7,284 bases of DNA from Methanomicrobiales archaeon (GTDB taxonomy: Archaea > Halobacteriota > Syntropharchaeia > Alkanophagales > Methanospirareceae): the NCBI GenBank assembly GCA_003160755.1, contig QEXZ01000082.1, positions 1-7,284 on the forward strand, given 5' to 3'. The position numbers and the translations under genes were made by a program. This document shows, piece by piece, positions 1 to 5,612 of this stretch. The notes beneath the pieces were generated by a model, which saw nothing but the letters and a program-made list of their open reading frames with translations, was not told the DNA's origin and did not search any database. Positions within the stretch are counted from its first letter, which is position 1, and every line of letters begins with the position of its first letter.

Positions 1-121
1 GATGCGGAAATGGCATCAGAAGCGGTGAATCTGGGTGCCGACGTCATTATTGTGGGCGGGAACATAACGAGGTCTGCAAAGGTGCGTGACTCAACGATAA
101 AGATAAGAGAAAGCATGGATT
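1..121. repeat. terminal direct repeat, left copy (identical to 7164-7284)
   Basis: Bases 1-121 match 7164-7284 without a mismatch by eye. Both copies lie inside the hps-rraA reading frame at the end of the HPS domain, and collapsing them restores one continuous 439-codon gene. This is the mark of a contig closed on itself, giving a 7163-bp circle. A tandem array of the same unit would look identical. The length of 121 is an odd number of the kind used as an assembly k-mer, so the duplication itself is probably not biological. Confidence 0.95.
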
Positions 122-795
122 GGGGGACGGTAGGAAAAGAAGAGACAAAGGATGCGAAGAAGAGAACGATAACGTTGGATGCCCGGATTTTCGAGTTGTT
201 TATGCAGGTGTCCACACCGAACATTTCGGATGCAATGCATCGTAAAGGAGTAATGCAGGGAATAAAACCGGTATTTGAGGATATAAAGCTCGTGGGCAAG
301 GCGGTAACCGTGCAGACGTTTGAGGGCGACTGGGCGAAGCCGGTAGGGGCAACGGACGTGGCGAAGCGAGGAGAAGTAATAGTCGTTTACGCAGGTTCGA
401 AGGACGTAGCTATATGGGGTGAACTCGCATCATGGAGCTGCCGCCAGAAAGGAATTGCAGGTGTGGTTATAGACGGTGCGGTGCGTGACATAGCGGAAAT
501 AAGACGAATAAGATTCCCGGTTTTCACTAAATACGTGGTGCCGAATGCAGGGGAGCCAAAGGGCTTCGGAGAACTAAATGCGGAGATAAAATGCGGTGGG
601 CAGGAAGTGAACCATGGGGATTGGATTATAGGTGATGACGATGGCGTTGTAGTTGTTCCAAAGGAGCATGCGTATGAAATCGCAAGGCGTGCGAAGGAAG
701 TATGGAAAAACGAGGAACGAATAAGAGAGGAGATAAAGGGTGGTAAGACGCTTTCTCAGGTGCTTGATTTGCATAAGTGGGAGAAGAGAGGATAA
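1..795 (+). CDS. RraA-like C-terminal part of an HPS-RraA fusion (left-edge partial; continues from 6639-7163)
   Basis: This frame is open from base 1 and ends at TAA 793-795. The first in-frame ATG at 10 is internal: the codons before it continue exactly the frame that runs off the right edge, so bases 1-795 encode residues 176-439 of a 439-aa protein. Residues 176-215 finish the hexulose-phosphate synthase barrel, including the phosphate-binding strand IIVGGN (about 191-196). A charged linker (about 216-235) leads to an RraA / 4-hydroxy-4-methyl-2-oxoglutarate aldolase-like domain (about 237-410). That domain shows TPNISDAM (247-254), the family signature GVVIDGAVRD (328-337, with the R and D normally used for substrate and metal binding) and GDDDGVVVVP (386-395). 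RraA-like folds occur in aldolases and in an RNase E inhibitor; archaea lack classic RNase E, so an enzymatic role is more likely, but the substrate is unknown. The fusion to HPS is known in methanogenic archaea. The tail (about 396-439) is charged and helical. Confidence 0.88.
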   Translation, partial: DAEMASEAVNLGADVIIVGGNITRSAKVRDSTIKIRESMDWGTVGKEETKDAKKRTITLDARIFELFMQVSTPNISDAMHRKGVMQGIKPVFEDIKLVGKAVTVQTFEGDWAKPVGATDVAKRGEVIVVYAGSKDVAIWGELASWSCRQKGIAGVVIDGAVRDIAEIRRIRFPVFTKYVVPNAGEPKGFGELNAEIKCGGQEVNHGDWIIGDDDGVVVVPKEHAYEIARRAKEVWKNEERIREEIKGGKTLSQVLDLHKWEKRG

Positions 796-808
796 GAAGG
801 AGAAGATA

Positions 809-857
809 GCGGTTTGGCGGTTTAGCGGTTTAGTGAGGGTTACAAATTCCTAAACCG
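809..857. repeat. three tandem GCGGTTTR repeats with a downstream inverted copy (possible hairpin)
   Basis: GCGGTTTG (809-816) is followed directly by two copies of GCGGTTTA (817-824 and 825-832). CGGTTTAG (826-833) is the exact reverse complement of CTAAACCG (850-857), which allows an 8-bp stem with a 16-nt loop. It starts only 13 bp after the hps-rraA stop, so it could be a 3'-end structure of that transcript. Short iteron-like repeats are also seen at plasmid origins, but three 8-bp units are too few to call one. Confidence 0.6.
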
Positions 858-944
858 TATTTGTATAGCAGGAGCAAGAAAAAGAAGCAATGGTGGTTAG
901 AATAGCCAAAGAAAACCTCACCCCTATTATCGTGGGCTCGTGAG

Positions 945-958
945 AATCTGTGTAATCA
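945..958 (+). repeat. dispersed intergenic repeat AATCTGTGTAATCA, copy 1
   Basis: AATCTGTGTAATCA is found here, and again at 3851-3864 on the same strand. Its core ATCTGTGTAATC occurs inverted at 3712-3723, and a partial form TTAATCTGTGT lies at 6592-6602. All copies are intergenic or at a stop codon. The copy here is preceded by GTGGGCTCGTGAG, resembling the GTGGGC...ACGAGTG segment before the 6592 copy, so the repeat may be part of a longer, decayed element. Confidence 0.65.
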
Positions 959-1141
959 GGGGGGGTTAAAGCCCTCAAGGAAGTTCGTAGTATTATACTC
1001 TCTCATCCTGGGTAGCGTTAATACAATCCATCGTTCTAATAAGTGGAGTTCGAATACTTCAAACCGAAAGCCGGGTTTTGCTTGCAAAAAAGTTTGTTTT
1101 GGTATTAGGATTTAGGATTTTGAAAGGATAGCATAGCAATA

Positions 1142-1209
1142 AGTATTTTAAGCTTGAGAACAAACTTAATCTTGGTGAAGGGTATGGGTACACGTGAAAG
1201 GAGAGAAAA
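1142..1209 (+). promoter_or_regulatory. probable promoter and leader of the binding-protein/kinase operon
   Basis: A TATA-like TATTTTAAG (1144-1152) would set transcription start near 1173 by the usual archaeal spacing. The leader contains a strong Shine-Dalgarno AAAGGAGAG (1197-1205), with GGAG ending 6 nt before ATG 1210, which fixes the start of the binding protein. A second ribosome-site-like GGTGA (1174-1178) precedes a 9-codon frame. Confidence 0.5.
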
Positions 1210-1213
1210 ATGA
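1184..1213 (+). other. possible 9-codon leader ORF overlapping the next start by ATGA
   Basis: ATG 1184 opens a frame encoding MGTRERREK that stops at TGA 1211-1213, overlapping the ATG of the binding-protein gene (1210-1212) as ATGA. GGTGA lies 5 nt upstream of its start. The same ATGA overlap joins the next two genes. The peptide is short and basic and matches no leader I recognise. Chance is a fair explanation, since the main gene has its own good ribosome site inside this frame. Confidence 0.25.
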
Positions 1214-2262
1214 ATAAGCTTAGTTGGGTGGTTCTACTGATAATTTTTTCAGGACTATGTTTTGCTCAATCATATTTTTATATCGCAGGTACGGATAATA
1301 AACTCAAACCAGAAATAGTAGTAAACGCTACGCCAACAACCAGCACTGTAACCTGGTACACTTCAATACCTCAAGTACATGCAGATAGGATTGCAAATGC
1401 CTTTAGAATAGAAACGGGCATTGACGTTAAGATTGTCAGAAATTCCACTTTTATTGTCAGAGAAAGATTGATGTCGGAGATTGAAAAGGGTAAAACAGAA
1501 GCAGATGTCGTAACCATTGCCGATATTGGGACCTTCATCGAATTAAAGAATCAGGGGCATCTGATGAAATACACCACCCCGTACTATGAATATTATCCAG
1601 AAGAATATAAGGACCCGGACTACTGGGCAGTATTTGCGGCATTTGGAATGTGCATGGCATACGACGAAAGCCGAATAAATACTCTACCGCAGCACTGGAC
1701 AGACCTTTTAGACGATAGATGGAGGGGACGAATTGGACTGGAAGATATCAATACTGCCGGCTCTCAGTACGGTCAGTATTACATACTGCGAGAAAAACTA
1801 GGGGTGGAATTCTGGGAAGAGCTGCTTTCTGTTCAAAACCCAAAAATATATTACAGGACCGAAGAATTAGCCGATGCGCTTCTTGAAGGAGAAATCGATA
1901 TTGCAGGCGAGTTCAGCATTCACACCGTTTACAATTACAGGGTAAAAAAGGGAACATCTATCAGGGGGATATATCCCGAAGAAGGTATCCCGCTCATCCT
2001 TAATCCAGTCGCCATTATTAATCAGACAGACCACCCAGAAGAAGCAAAGAAGCTTCTGGATTTTCTCCTTTCCCAAAGAGGTCAGGAACTCATGCAACGT
2101 TTAAACTATAAATATTCTATCCGGGGAGATGTAACACCTCTTGATGGGATACCTACCATAGATAATCTAAATATGTTGCAACCTAAAAATGCAGTAGAGT
2201 ATGGAAGAAAAAGGAGTGAATATATCCCGGAATTTAACAGCTTTTTGGGGGGAAGGAAATGA
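1210..2262 (+). CDS. exported solute-binding protein, family 1 (AfuA/FbpA-like), probably a sensor subunit
   Basis: A 350-aa periplasmic-binding-protein-type protein. Residues 1-19 form a signal peptide: short basic start, a hydrophobic core WVVLLIIFSGL and a likely cut after CFA (19). The only nearby Cys does not sit in a proper lipobox. The mature part has the family-1 layout: strand VTWYTSIPQ (47-55), AFRIETGIDVKIVR (64-77), ADVVTIAD (98-105), WTDLLDDRWRGRIGLED (163-179, a strong family signature) and HPEEAKKLLDFLLSQRGQEL (275-294). Relatives bind ferric iron, anions, polyamines or phosphorylated sugars outside the membrane. No permease or transport ATPase is encoded nearby. Instead the stop overlaps the start of a histidine kinase (ATGA), so co-translation is likely. 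That arrangement recalls HptA with HptS and PgtC with PgtB, where a binding protein presents a sugar phosphate or phosphoglycerate to a kinase. A sensing role is inferred; the ligand cannot be read from the sequence. Confidence 0.85.
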   Translation: MNKLSWVVLLIIFSGLCFAQSYFYIAGTDNKLKPEIVVNATPTTSTVTWYTSIPQVHADRIANAFRIETGIDVKIVRNSTFIVRERLMSEIEKGKTEADVVTIADIGTFIELKNQGHLMKYTTPYYEYYPEEYKDPDYWAVFAAFGMCMAYDESRINTLPQHWTDLLDDRWRGRIGLEDINTAGSQYGQYYILREKLGVEFWEELLSVQNPKIYYRTEELADALLEGEIDIAGEFSIHTVYNYRVKKGTSIRGIYPEEGIPLILNPVAIINQTDHPEEAKKLLDFLLSQRGQELMQRLNYKYSIRGDVTPLDGIPTIDNLNMLQPKNAVEYGRKRSEYIPEFNSFLGGRK

Positions 2263-3713
2263 AAGAAAAATTAAAGATAAACAGTCTTAAGAAAAAGACA
2301 ATCTTGTTTGTTCTTATCATCACTGCTCTCTGTACAGTAGTTTCTGCTTTTATAGTTTATCAAGTTGTGGAAGTGCAAATGACGGATAGGTATGAAGTCG
2401 ATAAAGAGGCTGCGGTAGAATCCTTATCTTATTCTCTGGCGCCTATGTTAGATTTGTATGATTACAAGCAGGTAGAACGGGCAATAACTTCATCTCTAAC
2501 CTATGAAGGTATTGCATCTATTGCCGTTTTCGATGATAGCGGAACTCTAATCAGATCGGCTGCCGAGCAGAATGTTCACGTAGAAGATTTAGATGTGAAA
2601 AAGTGCAATATAACGAGTAATGGTAAAGTAATCGGGAGCTTTGAGATTGGTTTTTCGAAAGAATACATCAATGAGCAAATCCGAACAACCGTCGGAGCTT
2701 TAGTCTTTGGTTTAATGGGATTTTTTGTTCTTACAGGGCTTGTACTTTATCCTCTTACGAGGCACGCTGTTATTGACCCACTTAAAGCTTTTACAGAAAC
2801 CGTAAAAGAAATGGATCCAGAAAATTTTTCAATGCGGATGAAGGTATACCGAGATGATGAAATAGGAACACTGGCCGCGAGTTTCGATCAGATGGCAGAA
2901 AACATAGAGAAGTCGCATAGGGAACTGAAAGAAGCACATTATAAGCTGCAAGAGGCAAAAGAAGGGGTTGATAAGGAGGTAGAAGAGAGAACCACAGAGC
3001 TCAAAAAAGCAAAAGAGGAGGCAGAGCGTGCCAATCAGATAAAATCCATCTTTCTGGCGAGCATGAGCCATGAACTGCGTACCCCGCTCAATTCCATCAT
3101 CGGTTTCACCGGCATCATTTTACAGGGACTCGCCGGAGAACTCAACGATGAGCAGAAGACGCAACTGGAAATGGTTTATGGAAGTTCAAAGCACTTGCTG
3201 GCTCTCATCAACGACCTCATGGACATCAGCAAAATAGAATCGGGTGAATTGGAACCTGATCTCGAAGAATTTAATCTTGCTGAGACAGGGATAGAGGTAA
3301 GAGACAGTCTTAAGCCAAAGGCAGAAGATAAAGGGGTAGAACTTATCTGGGAGATGCCTGACATAACTGTGGTAAGTGATGAACGGCGTTTCAAACAGAT
3401 TCTGGTCAATCTGGTGAACAACGCAATCAAATTTACACAAGTGGGAGAGGTAGAAGTCAAAGCGATAGAAAAAGATAAAAATATTGAAGTCATGGTGAAG
3501 GATACCGGTGTCGGGATGAATAAAGAAGACATTCACAAATTATTTGCGCCATTTGTACAATTGGAGTACACAGTTTCTGAGGAAAAAGGAACAGGGCTTG
3601 GATTGTACCTCGTCAGGAATCTTGTCCGGCTCTTAAATGGCGATATCCGGGTGGAAAGTGAGTATGGCAAGGGCAGTACCTTCACCTTTACACTGCCCAT
3701 TAAATATGTTTGA
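2259..3713 (+). CDS. membrane sensor histidine kinase (extracytoplasmic sensor-HAMP-HisKA-HATPase)
   Basis: A 484-aa kinase with intact catalytic parts. TM1 covers about residues 14-36. An extracytoplasmic sensor follows (about 37-142) with AVFDDSGTLIRSA (89-101) and GKVIGSFEIGF (122-132), resembling small Cache/CHASE8-type sensors though the exact family is uncertain. TM2 is about 145-166, HAMP about 167-220 (DPLKAF, DDEIGTLAASFDQM) and a coiled coil about 220-262. HisKA carries the phosphoacceptor H271 in SMSHELRTPLNSIIGF. HATPase has an N box NLVNNAIKFT (384-393), G1 DTGVGM (415-420), F box FAPF (429-432) and G2 GTGLGL (444-449). It probably autophosphorylates and passes phosphate to the receivers at 3871 and 4238. 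There is no receiver in the kinase itself. ATG 2259 overlaps the preceding TGA and has GGAAGG at 2251-2256. Its stop TGA (3711-3713) lies inside the left arm of an inverted repeat. Confidence 0.93.
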   Translation: MKEKLKINSLKKKTILFVLIITALCTVVSAFIVYQVVEVQMTDRYEVDKEAAVESLSYSLAPMLDLYDYKQVERAITSSLTYEGIASIAVFDDSGTLIRSAAEQNVHVEDLDVKKCNITSNGKVIGSFEIGFSKEYINEQIRTTVGALVFGLMGFFVLTGLVLYPLTRHAVIDPLKAFTETVKEMDPENFSMRMKVYRDDEIGTLAASFDQMAENIEKSHRELKEAHYKLQEAKEGVDKEVEERTTELKKAKEEAERANQIKSIFLASMSHELRTPLNSIIGFTGIILQGLAGELNDEQKTQLEMVYGSSKHLLALINDLMDISKIESGELEPDLEEFNLAETGIEVRDSLKPKAEDKGVELIWEMPDITVVSDERRFKQILVNLVNNAIKFTQVGEVEVKAIEKDKNIEVMVKDTGVGMNKEDIHKLFAPFVQLEYTVSEEKGTGLGLYLVRNLVRLLNGDIRVESEYGKGSTFTFTLPIKYV

Positions 3714-3865
3714 TTACACAGATGAAAGAAAGGGATCCACTTACAGAACGGATAATCGGTTGTTGTTTTATTTAAAAGTATCTGGACTTCGCGTGGGGTT
3801 ATTAGTGAATTTTGGTAATAAAAGTTGCCAGGTAAAAAGGTTAATATATTAATCTGTGTAATCAA
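3710..3865. repeat. spacer bounded by a perfect 14-bp inverted repeat
   Basis: TTGATTACACAGAT (3710-3723) is the exact reverse complement of ATCTGTGTAATCAA (3852-3865). The match ends sharply on both sides (3709/3866 and 3724/3851 do not pair). The 128 bp inside hold no convincing gene, a T-rich stretch (3759-3773) and a TTATTA/TAATAA hairpin (3799-3804 with 3816-3821). The left arm includes the kinase stop codon and the right arm ends 5 bp before the receiver gene. The size and structure resemble a miniature inverted-repeat element, but the target-site duplication was not seen, and paired operators are an alternative. Confidence 0.6.
3759..3773 (+). terminator. T-rich tract, possible terminator of the binding-protein/kinase operon
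   Basis: The tract GTTGTTGTTTTATTT begins 46 bp after the kinase stop and lies before the promoter of the receiver gene. Archaeal termination often needs only T-rich non-template DNA. There is no strong stem just upstream, so this is a weak call. Confidence 0.25.
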
Positions 3866-3870
3866 GTATA
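3834..3870 (+). promoter_or_regulatory. probable promoter of the two response regulators, with a repeat arm at an operator-like position
   Basis: A purine-rich AAAAAGG (3834-3840), BRE-like, precedes TTAATATATT (3841-3850). The centre of this TATA-like box is about 25 bp before ATG 3871, and no Shine-Dalgarno precedes that ATG, so a leaderless transcript is predicted. The repeat arm ATCTGTGTAATCAA (3852-3865) lies between the TATA box and the predicted start site, where a bound protein could block or tune initiation. Confidence 0.5.
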
Positions 3871-4233
3871 ATGAAAAAAATATTGGTAGTGGATGACAAT
3901 GAAAAGAACAGATACCTCGTCTCGTTCATCCTTAAAAAGAATGGCTTGGAGGTGGTTACAGCTACCGACGGTTTGGAAGGCGTAGAAGCTGCAAAGAGGC
4001 AACTGGTGGATTTGATCCTCATGGACATTAAGATGCCAAAAATGGATGGTTATGAAGCAACCAGTAGAATTCGAAAACTGGCGGGGTATCAATCCGTGCC
4101 GATTATCGCTTTAACCTCGTATGCGATGGCGGAAGATAAGAAAAAAGCTTTGGACGCTGGTTGCGATGGACATCTATCAAAACCAATAAATCCGGAAACA
4201 TTTATGGACAAGATAAGAAAATATCTGGAGTAA
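3871..4233 (+). CDS. single-domain response regulator (CheY-like receiver)
   Basis: At 120 aa this is a receiver domain with nothing added. The acidic pair is D8/D9, the phosphoacceptor D52 (LILMDIKMPKMDG), the switch Thr T82 (ALTSY), and the conserved Lys K104 (LSKPI). All key residues are present, so it should accept phosphate, most likely from the kinase upstream. The ending AGCDGHLSKPINPETFMDKIRKYL is typical of receivers found in hybrid kinases, suggesting it may descend from one. With no output domain it may act as a phosphate shuttle or sink, or by protein contact. It starts without a visible ribosome site. Its last codons carry the ribosome site of the next gene, 4 nt downstream, so the two are surely one transcript. 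Confidence 0.93.
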   Translation: MKKILVVDDNEKNRYLVSFILKKNGLEVVTATDGLEGVEAAKRQLVDLILMDIKMPKMDGYEATSRIRKLAGYQSVPIIALTSYAMAEDKKKALDAGCDGHLSKPINPETFMDKIRKYLE

Positions 4234-4237
4234 TAAT

Positions 4238-5545
4238 GTGAAAATAATAGCCGTAGATGACATGAAACAGAATAGATACTTACTTCAGAAGCTCCTAGAG
4301 GGATACGGCTACGGTGTGGAGACTGCCAGTGACGGCGTTGAAGCTCTTGAAAAGGTGCGGGCAAGCCCACCGGATATGATTATTACTGATGTTCTTATGC
4401 CCAGGATGGATGGTTTCCAGCTTTGCAGGACGCTGAAAAGTGATGAAAAGCTGAAAGATATACCTGTCCTATTCTACAGTGCCGAATACACCGATAAGAA
4501 GTCGAGGGAACTCGCCTTGAGCATTGGTGCAGCAGGTTATATTGTGAAGCCCATCGAACCGGATGAGTTTATCAAAATTGTAAAGGCAACATTTGAAAAA
4601 TATGCGAAGAGCGAGCTCAAACCACCTGAAAAGCCACTGGAAGAGCAGGAGTACATGAAGCTGTACAGTGAGCGGCTGATACAAAAGCTTGAGAAGAAGG
4701 TGCTGGACCTGGAAAAAGCCAACAAAATGCTGAAAGAATCAGAACAGAAATATAGAAAGTTGGTAGACAATGCCAATGATGCGGTGATAGTTATTGAGCC
4801 GACAGGTTATTTGAGGTTCGTCAATCCGAAATTCTGTGAGATGGTAGGCTACACGATGGAGGAAGCGAAAAAGCTTCACTTTAGCACGCTCATTCATCCT
4901 GAAGATGTAGCCATAATCACAGAAAACTTCAGGAAAAGGCTATCAGGGGAGGAGATTCCTCAATACTACGAGTTTCGGATGCTAACCAAGTTAGAAGAGC
5001 CGATTTATGTAGATTATAATGCGAACCAGATCAAGAGGGAAGGGAAAACAGTTGGGGTACAAGCGATCATAAGAGACCTCACCGAAAGAAGGCGAAAAAA
5101 GATGTTAGAAGCCCAATCAGAGCTAAGAACCATTCTCACGGATGCCATACCCGTGTTACTGATGGGCGCTCACCCCGAGAAGGTGAATATGTTCATTCAT
5201 CAGATGAGTAGCAGCATCGAAATGGTTCTGTGGAAGAAGCACTTAGCAGAGGTTGAAGAAGTTAACCTAAACATCTTAGGAAAGATTCTCTGTGAAATAA
5301 TGAACAAGCTGGGTGGCGACTTTGAGATAGAAAGCGTAGATGACAAAGAATGTGTTGTAAAAGGCAATGCCTGTCCCTGGGGAGCACAGGCACAGAGAAA
5401 CCCGGTATTATGCATGCTCTGCCGCGGGATATTCTCACGACTTGCAACAAAAGTATTCACAACTGTTGCCGTGAATCTCATCAAGACAATCGGGAATAAG
5501 GACGATTATTGTATTATAAATATTCAAGTGTATGGCAAAGTTTAA
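4238..5545 (+). CDS. response regulator REC-PAS with a cysteine-containing MetOD1-like output domain
   Basis: A 435-aa multi-domain protein. The receiver (1-120) has D7/D8, phosphoacceptor D51 (MIITDVLMPRMDG), S81 in the switch position and K104 (IVKPI). A charged helical linker (about 121-170) leads to a PAS domain (about 167-285: DNANDAVIVIEPTGYLRFVNPKF to VGVQAIIRDLTERR). The last part (about 290-435) resembles methanogen output domain 1 as I recall it: NACPWGAQAQRNPVLCMLCRG with C379, C392 and C395, and later YC (C425) before the terminal strand. These cysteines could bind metal or act as a redox switch; this is inferred. No helix-turn-helix is visible, so how it passes on the signal is unknown. 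The start is GTG 4238, 4 nt after the previous stop, with GGAG at 4227-4230. The overlapping ATG at 4236 reads straight into TGA and cannot be the start. Confidence 0.85.
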   Translation: MKIIAVDDMKQNRYLLQKLLEGYGYGVETASDGVEALEKVRASPPDMIITDVLMPRMDGFQLCRTLKSDEKLKDIPVLFYSAEYTDKKSRELALSIGAAGYIVKPIEPDEFIKIVKATFEKYAKSELKPPEKPLEEQEYMKLYSERLIQKLEKKVLDLEKANKMLKESEQKYRKLVDNANDAVIVIEPTGYLRFVNPKFCEMVGYTMEEAKKLHFSTLIHPEDVAIITENFRKRLSGEEIPQYYEFRMLTKLEEPIYVDYNANQIKREGKTVGVQAIIRDLTERRRKKMLEAQSELRTILTDAIPVLLMGAHPEKVNMFIHQMSSSIEMVLWKKHLAEVEEVNLNILGKILCEIMNKLGGDFEIESVDDKECVVKGNACPWGAQAQRNPVLCMLCRGIFSRLATKVFTTVAVNLIKTIGNKDDYCIINIQVYGKV

Positions 5546-5560
5546 ATAGGGAGAAGTATT

Positions 5561-5612
5561 AAATATAAATTTAAATTTAAATAAAAAAAATAAAGGTAAA
5601 GAGGTGAAGAAT
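5561..5612 (+). promoter_or_regulatory. AT-rich promoter and ribosome site of the KaiC-like gene
   Basis: The 67-bp gap after the response regulator holds TATAAAT (5564-5570) inside the palindromic AAATTTAAATTTAAAT tract (5567-5582). Start of transcription would fall near 5592. The ribosome site AGAGGTGA (5600-5607) ends 5 nt before ATG 5613 and decides this start: an in-frame GTG at 5604 is part of that ribosome site and is unlikely to be used. Confidence 0.55.

Larger units (their letters stand above)
796..1209. other. 414-bp intergenic region, no credible gene
   Basis: This is the longest gene-free stretch of the unit, between the end of hps-rraA and the solute-binding-protein gene. In order it holds a triplet of 8-bp tandem repeats (809-832) that can pair with 850-857, one copy of the dispersed AATCTGTGTAATCA repeat (945-958), a run of seven G (959-965), a weak hairpin with AAACC 1061-1065 against GGTTT 1074-1078, and an AT-rich promoter region from about 1142. 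The only short frames seen are a 17-codon one (890-943) without a placed ribosome site and the 9-codon frame at 1184. If the molecule is a free circle, this is the most plausible place for a replication origin, but no known origin element is recognised. Confidence 0.6.

Noticed and set aside
10..795. A stand-alone 261-aa RraA-like gene starting at ATG 10
   Set aside because: Codons before base 10 are open and continue the HPS frame from the right edge; the first 40 residues belong to the HPS barrel, so ATG 10 is an internal Met.
809..832. Possible CRISPR or telomere-like array
   Set aside because: Only three contiguous 8-bp units with no spacers; far too short for either.
890..943. 17-codon frame in the large spacer (begins MVVRIAKENL)
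   Set aside because: The only GGAG upstream is about 15 nt away, the frame is very short, and it resembles nothing I know.
1040..1062. tRNA T-arm-like GTTCGAATAC
   Set aside because: The closing position after the TTCGAAT loop would be a G-A mispair, and no acceptor, D or anticodon stem can be placed around it.
1210..1270. Lipoprotein signal on the binding protein
   Set aside because: The Cys in SGLCFA is preceded by Leu at the -1 position, which does not fit a lipobox; cleavage after CFA is a better fit.
3637..3852. 71-codon + strand frame across the kinase end and the spacer
   Set aside because: It lies mostly within the kinase gene in another frame and its product shows no recognisable motif; it is a shadow of the coding sequence.
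5604..5612. GTG 5604 as start of the KaiC-like gene
   Set aside because: It is inside the ribosome-binding site GAGGTGA for ATG 5613, which has correct spacing and starts right at the family's conserved N-terminal motif.
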